A stretch of 12,068 nt of DNA from NCBI GenBank assembly GCA_902767285.1, contig CACXHC010000158.1, positions 1 to 12,068 of the forward strand, read 5' to 3'. Positions 7,294 to 12,068 of this stretch are shown in pieces. The position numbers and the translations under genes were made by a program. The notes under the pieces were generated by a model. It searched no databases and had not been told where the DNA came from. It saw nothing but the letters and a program-made list of their open reading frames with translations. Position 1 is the first letter of the stretch; each line of letters starts with the position of its first letter. The DNA is from an uncultured Ruminococcus sp. Lineage in GTDB: Bacteria; Bacillota; Clostridia; Oscillospirales; Acutalibacteraceae.

Positions 7294-7348
7294 CTTCTTT
7301 TTTTTGAAAAAAAAAAGAAGCAAAAAAAACTTTAATTCGTGTGCGGTG
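7294..7348. repeat. AT-rich hairpin repeat, copy 1
   Basis: A perfect 12-bp inverted repeat (7294-7305 with 7309-7320, arms CTTC plus eight T), followed by an A-run and CTTTAATTCGTGT, then GGTGG. The same order recurs at 7397-7448, and the hairpin's start recurs at 12046-12068. It may be a dispersed intergenic element; terminator activity for rpe is possible but no U-tract follows the stem. Confidence 0.85.
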
Positions 7349-7396
7349 GCTTTATTATATGTTGCCGTGTTTGCGTTAGCAGTATGCTCTTTTTCT

Positions 7397-7448
7397 CTTC
7401 TTTTTTTGAAAAAAAAGAAGCAAAAAAACTTTAATTCGTGTATGGTGG
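7397..7448. repeat. AT-rich hairpin repeat, copy 2
   Basis: The same element as 7294-7348, displaced by about 103 bp: CTTC plus T-run paired with A-run plus GAAG (7397-7407 with 7410-7420), then the A-run, CTTTAATTCGTGT and GGTGG. Differences are a shorter A/T run and GC to AT within the GTG-GG segment. The flank TTTCT before this copy is also found before the copy at the right edge. Confidence 0.85.
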
Positions 7449-7501
7449 ATTTATGTATTGCCATAAGTAGTTAATGGAGATATATTTACCACAGACCAAA
7501 A

Positions 7502-7541
7502 GAACAAATCTGACTGCGTACTTGTGCAGTCAGATTTGTTC
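7502..7541. repeat. Perfect 16-bp inverted repeat
   Basis: Arms 7502-7517 and 7526-7541 are perfectly complementary around the 8-nt loop GTACTTGT. No T-run follows on the plus strand. On the minus strand the stem is followed by TTTT, so it could serve as a weak terminator for transcription coming from ypeB. Whether it is a terminator, a protein site or part of a mobile repeat cannot be told from one copy. Confidence 0.85.
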
Positions 7542-7598
7542 AAGATTATAGGAAAGCCAATCGTGAATCAAAAAGATAGATCAACAAAAAGTTTTTGC

Positions 7599-7650
7599 CC
7601 CGCTTTTTTCAAAAAGCGGGCAGGGGTTCAAGGGGACGGAGTCCCCTTGA
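7599..7650. repeat. GC-rich double palindrome (REP-like intergenic element)
   Basis: Two perfect 10-bp stems in tandem: CCCGCTTTTT with AAAAAGCGGG (7599-7608/7611-7620), and TCAAGGGGAC with GTCCCCTTGA (7628-7637/7641-7650, loop GGA). The G/C-rich make-up contrasts with the AT-rich surroundings and suggests a dispersed element. It ends 18 bp before the SD of the next gene, so it would lie in that gene's 5' leader. Confidence 0.8.
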
Positions 7651-7683
7651 GAAACTTCCGAACAGTGTAAAGGAGGGTGTGTT

Positions 7684-8079
7684 TTGAAAAAATGTGAATA
7701 CTGTGGCAAGGAGATCGACAGCTACCACATTCAATATTGCAGAGATACCGACTGTGAGGAGAAGGCACTCAAGTTTTACAATAAGCGAAATTCTACCGAG
7801 AACGTTTTTGGTATAATAAATATTGCGTGTGTTATACTGATAATGCTGGGGTTGCTTATTGCTGTGTTCTCGCCGATAATTGGAAATTTTATGGTCGCCG
7901 GAATTTTGCTCGCACTGGCGATTACTGTAATAATTATGCCGTATGCTCCCGAAAATTTCTATAAAAAATGGAAAATAGAAAAAACAAGCCGTATGGTTCG
8001 TATTTTCGGCTGTTTGCTGATTGTTGCATCTGCCGGATTTGCTTGTCTGGCAGTATACTATATTTCTCATCCAAGGTAG
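7684..8079 (+). CDS. Small zinc-ribbon membrane protein, function unknown
   Basis: A 131-residue protein I do not recognise as a named family. Residues 4-24 form a likely zinc ribbon (Cys4, Cys7, Cys19, Cys24 in C-x2-C-x11-C-x4-C), beginning KKCEYCGKEI. Three hydrophobic helices follow at about 43-63, 65-87 and 105-127, giving a short cytoplasmic or exposed zinc head on a three-helix membrane anchor. The start is TTG 7684, preceded by a strong AAAGGAGG (7669-7676) at 7 bases; no better in-frame start exists. No clear promoter is visible, and upstream sequence is full of palindromes. The gene converges on ypeB with only 4 bp between stop codons and no terminator between, so their transcripts probably overlap. 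It may be real but poorly conserved; the SD, Cys pattern and helices argue against a chance frame. Confidence 0.75.
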   Translation: MKKCEYCGKEIDSYHIQYCRDTDCEEKALKFYNKRNSTENVFGIINIACVILIMLGLLIAVFSPIIGNFMVAGILLALAITVIIMPYAPENFYKKWKIEKTSRMVRIFGCLLIVASAGFACLAVYYISHPR

Positions 8080-8083
8080 ATTT

Positions 8084-9433
8084 TTATAGGACGAGTGTGC
8101 CGTTCTCGCTTTTCATGACAATATAAATATGCTCCTCTTGTGCGGTGTCGCAGTTTATATAAATTAAGAGTGTTTCGTTTCCGGCGGTGCAGTTGAACTC
8201 ATAAACATTCACTTCGTTCATTCCGCTTGTTTGAATTACCGCTTTCTTGCATGACTGCACACGCAAATCTTTGCTAAGTGCGTTTTGTGCCGTTGACTCA
8301 GATATTTTGCTTTCAAATTCATCTCGGGTGTGGTGATTCATTATATAATTTGTGGCACAGTATCCCACCATTTCGCCAGTTTGAAGGCTAATCGAAATTT
8401 TTATCAAATCAGGATAATATATTACATCGTTGTTGGTGTAGGCGAAATTTATTGTGCAGATATTGTCGTGTATAGAATAATAACTTTCAGCGAAATTTTC
8501 TCTGAAAATTTGTGTCAGACGTTTCTTTCCTTCGGCAATTGCGTCATCTGTTGAAAGCGTCGTTTTTGTGAATATCTCATCACTGCGGAATATGTTTACA
8601 TATCCGCCTTTTTTCGTTACAGTAATATATCTGCTCCCGCTTGAAAAATTGTACGTTGGAAGATTGCCCTTGGTTTCGCCCTCGAAAACAAGGGCGTTTT
8701 TGTCCGTATTCATGAAATTTGATGCGATTACTTTTGCTTGATTCTCGTTTATCTCGGGCTGGTTTTTCAAAAATATCGATTTGCGTTTTGTAATGTGGTC
8801 GGAGAACGGCCCATCATATATCATTGTTGGATAATCCGCAAAGCCTTCGTTCATCTCTCTGAATCCACCGTCAAGTGCAAGCTCTTCATCATCGATTTTT
8901 TCAATATTTCCCTTGAGCGTGATTGGCTTTCCTATCGCAACAGAGCCATCTGCATAAGTCGATGCCATATCCTTTACCGACATATCCAAATCAACCGAGT
9001 ATTCGTATAATTTTCGGAGCGTTTTTTTCTCTTCGTCTGTCAAAGATTCGTTCTTTGCGATTTTTGATAATGCGTAGAATGAATAATCTCCCACTTGTGC
9101 GAAATATTTCTGAATTGCTGTCGCTTGTCCCGTACTCATCGGCAAGTGCGAAAGCGATGATTTCGCACCCTCGCTCATTGACATCAATTTCGCAAACGAT
9201 GGCTGCTGCTGTGCCGTTGTGTTCGCATAAATGCTCTTTTCAAGAGTTGTTCTTATGTTTGAGGTGTAGTCCGATAAATCGTTCAGCGACATTTGATATT
9301 TGCCCTCAAGAGTGTTTTTATATCGGCTTATTATATAATATCCGCCGTACCCTGCCGCCGCTGCCAAAATTACCGCCGATACCGCAAATGATATTATTCG
9401 CACGGTTATTCTTTTTGAGAAAGTTCTTTCCAT
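8084..9433 (-). CDS. ypeB: Spore germination protein YpeB
   Basis: A 449-residue protein with one N-terminal membrane helix (residues 13-35, no cleavable signal evident), followed by a helical region and C-terminal PepSY-like repeats. The segment YPTMIYDGPFSDH (201-213) is highly characteristic of YpeB, and CATNYIMNHHTR near 365 also fits. Length matches Bacillus YpeB (about 450). In Bacillus, YpeB sits at the inner membrane of the spore and is needed for the presence and stability of the cortex-lytic enzyme SleB, which degrades spore cortex during germination. The ATG at 9433-9431 has AAAAGGAG (9443-9450) upstream on the minus strand. sleB, usually the gene just before ypeB, is not here; the next gene upstream is fprA, which is divergent. 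The presence of ypeB is the best evidence in the window that the organism forms spores. Confidence 0.93.
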   Translation of the reverse strand: MERTFSKRITVRIISFAVSAVILAAAAGYGGYYIISRYKNTLEGKYQMSLNDLSDYTSNIRTTLEKSIYANTTAQQQPSFAKLMSMSEGAKSSLSHLPMSTGQATAIQKYFAQVGDYSFYALSKIAKNESLTDEEKKTLRKLYEYSVDLDMSVKDMASTYADGSVAIGKPITLKGNIEKIDDEELALDGGFREMNEGFADYPTMIYDGPFSDHITKRKSIFLKNQPEINENQAKVIASNFMNTDKNALVFEGETKGNLPTYNFSSGSRYITVTKKGGYVNIFRSDEIFTKTTLSTDDAIAEGKKRLTQIFRENFAESYYSIHDNICTINFAYTNNDVIYYPDLIKISISLQTGEMVGYCATNYIMNHHTRDEFESKISESTAQNALSKDLRVQSCKKAVIQTSGMNEVNVYEFNCTAGNETLLIYINCDTAQEEHIYIVMKSENGTLVL

Positions 9434-9464
9434 TCCTAAAAACTCCTTTTCGTTTAATTGATGT

Positions 9465-9493
9465 TAGTATTTGCCTCAATGGTATTTTTATAC
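9465..9493 (-). promoter_or_regulatory. Candidate sigma-G promoter of ypeB
   Basis: On the minus strand GTATA (9493-9489) and AATACTA (9471-9465) are 17 bp apart, close to the sigma-G pattern GHATR, 17-18 bp, CATnnTA as I recall it (one mismatch in the -10). The start would fall near 9458, about 25 nt before the ATG and just upstream of the SD. sleB-ypeB is a known sigma-G operon in Bacillus, which supports the reading. It is a short motif in AT-rich DNA, so chance is possible. Confidence 0.4.
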
Positions 9494-9512
9494 ATAAAAT
9501 TTAAATTTTGCA

Positions 9513-9540
9513 TTGAATTTGTGAGAATTTATGTTATAAT
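9513..9540 (+). promoter_or_regulatory. Sigma-A promoter for fprA
   Basis: TTGAAT (9513-9518), 16-bp spacer, TATAAT (9535-9540), with TG just upstream of the -10. The expected start lies near 9547, giving a leader of about 33 nt. An 11-bp palindrome AGTTGACAACT (9544-9554) covers the start point and might be an operator. Confidence 0.75.
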
Positions 9541-9579
9541 ATTAGTTGACAACTTCAATTATGAAAGGACTGTTTTTGT

Positions 9580-10746
9580 ATGAATTTTAATGTTACCGAT
9601 TCAATAATTTATATAGGTGTAGACGATAAAGAACTCGATTTGTTCGAGAGTCAATATGTTGTTCCCGATGGAATGGCTTATAACTCGTATCTAATCAAAG
9701 ATGATAAAATCGCAATTATGGATTCAGTAGACTGCCGTAAAACTTCCGAGTGGCTCGAAAATCTCGAAAAAGCTCTCGAAGGCAAAAAGCCCGATTATCT
9801 GGTAATTCAGCACGTTGAGCCTGACCATTCGGGTTCTGTAAAGGCGGTTTGCGAAAAATATCCCGATATGAAAATTGTTGGCAATGCAAAAACATTCACA
9901 ATGCTTGGTCAGTTTTTCGATTTGCCCGACATTACCGAAAAAGCCGTTACGGTTAAAGAAGGCAGTGAGCTGATTCTCGGTTCTCATAAACTTAGATTTT
10001 TCACGGCGGCTATGGTTCATTGGCCCGAAGTTATGATGACTTACGATAATTATGATAAAATTTTCTTCTCGGCGGACGCTTTCGGAAAATTCGGAACTCT
10101 CGATGCCGAAGATGACGAAGGCTGGGACTGCGAGGCTCGCAGATATTATTTCAATATCGTTGGAAAATACGGAACTCAAGTTCAAGCTCTTCTCAAAAAA
10201 ATCTCCGATTTTGAAATAAAAACAATTTGTCCACTTCACGGCCCCATACTCAACGACAGAATTAATTACTATATCGCAAAATATAACGTGTGGAGCAAGT
10301 ACGAACCCGAAAATAAAGGCGTTACAATTGCGTGTGCTTCTATTCATGGAAATACAGCCGCTGCTGCCCAGAAATTTAAAACAATTCTCGAAGAAAAAGG
10401 CGTTGAGAAAGTGTCATTTTTCGATTTGTCCCGTGATGATATGGCAGAGGCTATCGAGGACGCTTTCCGTTATGACAGACTCGTTTTGATGGCATCATCT
10501 TACGATGCGGGCGTATTTCCTCCAATGCTCGCTTTTGTAAATAAGCTTGTCGCAAAAGGATACAAAAACAGAAAAATCGCTATCATAGAAAACGGCTCTT
10601 GGGCTCCGTCTGCGGCTCGTACCATAAAGCCGATAGTAGAACAGCTCAAAGATATTACTTTTGTAGAACCTGTTGTAACTATCAAATCTTCACTCAAAGA
10701 AGAGGATTTACCTAAACTTCAACAGCTCGCAGATGCTCTTGTATAA
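9580..10746 (+). CDS. fprA: Flavodiiron protein (A-type; oxygen/nitric oxide reductase)
   Basis: A 388-residue cytoplasmic enzyme of the A-type flavoprotein family, which reduces O2 to water and/or NO to N2O at a non-heme diiron site using electrons passed through FMN from rubredoxin or a similar donor. Residues 1-245 form a metallo-beta-lactamase-like domain with all iron ligands visible: HVEPDH (His78, Glu80, Asp82, His83), His147 in VHWPE, Asp166 in SADAFG and His220 in PLHGP. Residues 249-388 form the flavodoxin domain with the FMN loop SIHGNTAAAA, SSYDAGVFPP and NGSWAP. Length is normal for class A, with no rubredoxin extension. ATG 9580 has GAAAGGA (9563-9569) upstream. It appears monocistronic and divergent from ypeB. 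In strict anaerobes this enzyme mainly protects against oxygen. O2 versus NO preference cannot be decided from sequence. Confidence 0.95.
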   Translation: MNFNVTDSIIYIGVDDKELDLFESQYVVPDGMAYNSYLIKDDKIAIMDSVDCRKTSEWLENLEKALEGKKPDYLVIQHVEPDHSGSVKAVCEKYPDMKIVGNAKTFTMLGQFFDLPDITEKAVTVKEGSELILGSHKLRFFTAAMVHWPEVMMTYDNYDKIFFSADAFGKFGTLDAEDDEGWDCEARRYYFNIVGKYGTQVQALLKKISDFEIKTICPLHGPILNDRINYYIAKYNVWSKYEPENKGVTIACASIHGNTAAAAQKFKTILEEKGVEKVSFFDLSRDDMAEAIEDAFRYDRLVLMASSYDAGVFPPMLAFVNKLVAKGYKNRKIAIIENGSWAPSAARTIKPIVEQLKDITFVEPVVTIKSSLKEEDLPKLQQLADALV

Positions 10747-10751
10747 ACATA

Positions 10752-10785
10752 AAAATCAAAATAATTACAGATTTTAATTCTTTTT
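10752..10785 (+). terminator. Weak intrinsic terminator after fprA
   Basis: AAAATC (10752-10757) can pair with GATTTT (10770-10775), followed by AATTC and six T residues. The stem is short and AT-rich, so efficiency would be low. Confidence 0.35.
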
Positions 10786-10852
10786 TGTGTGATGTGCATA
10801 ATAATAATGCTCATATTTGTTGAAACAGATAATGGTATTTTGGTTTCTTTTG

Positions 10853-10861
10853 TGCTATAAT
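10853..10861 (+). promoter_or_regulatory. Extended -10 promoter for the ROK kinase gene
   Basis: TGC followed by TATAAT (10856-10861), with no good -35 at the usual distance. The predicted start near 10868 coincides with the most upstream in-frame ATG, which argues for a downstream translation start. Confidence 0.65.
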
Positions 10862-10903
10862 TAAAGCATGAATTATACGATATTCAGAAATGAGATGATG
10901 ACG

Positions 10904-11863
10904 ATGTACTATGTAGGCATAGATCTTGGCGGAACAAATATTGTTGCCGGTGTTGTTGACGATGAGTTCAATATTGTAGCTAAGGCTGATTGTAAGACAG
11001 CAGTTCCGAGACCGGAGAACGAAATTTGCGATTCTATGGTAGCAGTTACTATGGCGGCTCTTGCAAAGGCGAAAATTTCGCTGGAAGAAGTAGAGTGGGT
11101 AGGCATAGGTGTTCCGGGTGCGGTTGACCCCGATACCGGTGTTATTGAGTATTCGGCGAATTTCGGTTTCCACAACTGGAAAATAGTTAAAATGATGGAA
11201 GATCGCCTGAACAAGAAAGTTCTTATTGAAAACGATGCAAATGCGGCAGCTTACGGAGAGTACCTTGCAGGTGCGGCAAAAGGCAGTACAAATGCAGTTG
11301 CCATAACTTTAGGAACAGGCGTAGGCGGCGGAATTATCATAGATGGCAAAATATACAGCGGTTCAAATAAAGCAGGTGCAGAGCTTGGACATATGGTTAT
11401 TGTTCACGGCGGAAGACAGTGCAACTGCGGACGTAAGGGTTGTTGGGAGGCTTATGCTTCGGCAACGGGTCTTATTAATTTGACCAAAGAAGCCATTGAG
11501 AAAGAAAATCCGCTTCAATCGTATATGCTTAAATCCGTAAACGGTGATGTTTCGAAGGTGAATGGTATAACGGCTTTCAACGCTATGCGTGAGGGAGATA
11601 AAGTCGGTTCGACCGTTGTTAAAGATTACATAGGCTACCTTGCGACGGGTATAGTCAATGTTATAAATATTTTTCAGCCTGACGTACTTTGCATCGGCGG
11701 CGGCATAAGCAAAGAGGGCGATAACCTCATTGTTCCTCTTATGAAGATAGTCGAGAAAGAGCGTTATACCAAACACAATAATAAACAGACGACTGTTTGC
11801 GTGGCTAAACTTGGCAACGATGCAGGCGTTATCGGAGCAGCCTTTTTGGGTAATCTTGCATAA
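10904..11863 (+). CDS. glcK: ROK-family glucokinase
   Basis: A 319-residue sugar kinase that phosphorylates glucose with ATP to glucose 6-phosphate. The phosphate-1 motif is GIDLGGTN (5-12), the sugar-binding/catalytic motif is ENDANAAAYGE (109-119, catalytic Asp111), the phosphate-2 segment is LGTGVGGGI (136-144), and the ROK signature spans GAELGHMVI (158-166). The zinc site CNCGRKGC (Cys173, Cys175, Cys180, with His163) is typical of bacterial ROK glucokinases. Length is normal. Upstream ATGs at 10868, 10895 and 10898 are in frame. 10868 falls at the predicted transcription start and would give a leaderless message. I chose 10904 because family members begin MYYxGIDLGGTN, although its SD is weak (GAG about 10 bases upstream). 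There is no DNA-binding N-terminus, so it is not a NagC/XylR-type repressor. It is monocistronic, with a terminator at 11946-12003. Specificity for glucose over N-acetylmannosamine is family-based inference. Confidence 0.92.
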   Translation: MYYVGIDLGGTNIVAGVVDDEFNIVAKADCKTAVPRPENEICDSMVAVTMAALAKAKISLEEVEWVGIGVPGAVDPDTGVIEYSANFGFHNWKIVKMMEDRLNKKVLIENDANAAAYGEYLAGAAKGSTNAVAITLGTGVGGGIIIDGKIYSGSNKAGAELGHMVIVHGGRQCNCGRKGCWEAYASATGLINLTKEAIEKENPLQSYMLKSVNGDVSKVNGITAFNAMREGDKVGSTVVKDYIGYLATGIVNVINIFQPDVLCIGGGISKEGDNLIVPLMKIVEKERYTKHNNKQTTVCVAKLGNDAGVIGAAFLGNLA

Positions 11864-11945
11864 TAAAAAGGATTCTACCGATTTTTTACAACTGAATATT
11901 TGAATATATTGCCACGTCAGTGGAATTTGTAATATATTAAAAAAG

Positions 11946-12003
11946 CACTCATGGAACGCACCACACAAAAAGGCTTTCGCCTTTTGTTCCATGAGTGTTT
12001 TTT
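11946..12003 (+). terminator. Nested-hairpin terminator after glcK
   Basis: An outer 12-bp stem (11946-11957 with 11986-11997) encloses a second 7-bp hairpin with a TTTC loop (11968-11974 with 11979-11985). Six T residues follow (11998-12003), and a run of A precedes the outer stem, so it can act on both strands. Confidence 0.85.
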
Positions 12004-12045
12004 ATTTGCTGTAAATGAGCCAAAAAATAAAACTGCACAAAATAT

Positions 12046-12068
12046 TTTCTCTTCTTTTTTTTGAAAAA
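12046..12068. repeat. AT-rich hairpin repeat, copy 3 (cut by window edge)
   Basis: TTTCTCTTC, a T-run and GAAAAA match the start of the element at 7392-7413, including its TTTCT flank. The rest lies outside the window. A third copy more than 4.6 kb away supports a dispersed intergenic repeat family. Confidence 0.7.

Noticed and set aside
10868..10903. N-terminal extension of the ROK kinase from ATG 10868
   Set aside because: The ATG coincides with the predicted transcription start, and the extra residues precede the point where family members normally begin.

Overview
The window looks like a chromosome segment of an AT-rich, anaerobic, endospore-forming member of the Clostridia, most plausibly an Oscillospirales/Ruminococcaceae-type gut organism. 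The grounds are a YpeB spore-germination protein, a flavodiiron protein for oxygen or NO detoxification, a type III pantothenate kinase, an ECF-type vitamin transporter subunit, a ROK glucokinase, SD motifs of the AAGGAGG type and several extended -10 promoters. The taxonomic placement is inference from gene content and composition.

Layout. Positions 1-52 hold a short tandem repeat. Next is a pantothenate/CoA pair (panT-like ECF S component, then coaX, 155-1603) driven from a good sigma-A promoter and closed by a clear intrinsic terminator (1628-1660). A second unit (1900-7286) reads rlmB, a 1311-residue membrane protein, rpe, with short gaps. The large protein is the most unusual object here: about 740 residues of acidic, repeat-rich cytoplasmic sequence fused to a C-terminal region with the 8-helix layout of a P1B-type ATPase, in which every catalytic signature (TGE, DKTGT, HP, TGD, GDGxND) is lost or altered although the reading frame is intact. 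It reads as a pseudo-P-type ATPase.

The 397 bp after rpe (7287-7683) carry no gene but are packed with palindromes: two AT-rich hairpin repeats (a third copy begins at the right window edge), a perfect 16-bp inverted repeat, and a GC-rich double palindrome directly upstream of a small zinc-ribbon membrane protein. That gene converges on ypeB (minus strand) with only 4 bp between the stop codons. ypeB has no sleB beside it and has a candidate sigma-G promoter. Divergent from ypeB are fprA and then a ROK glucokinase (glcK), the latter followed by a nested-hairpin terminator (11946-12003).

Functional links: panT-coaX fits vitamin B5 uptake and its first committed phosphorylation. rpe and glcK are central carbon enzymes and fprA is a stress enzyme. 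The role of the large protein is unknown. No tRNA, rRNA, CRISPR array, insertion sequence or riboswitch was recognised.
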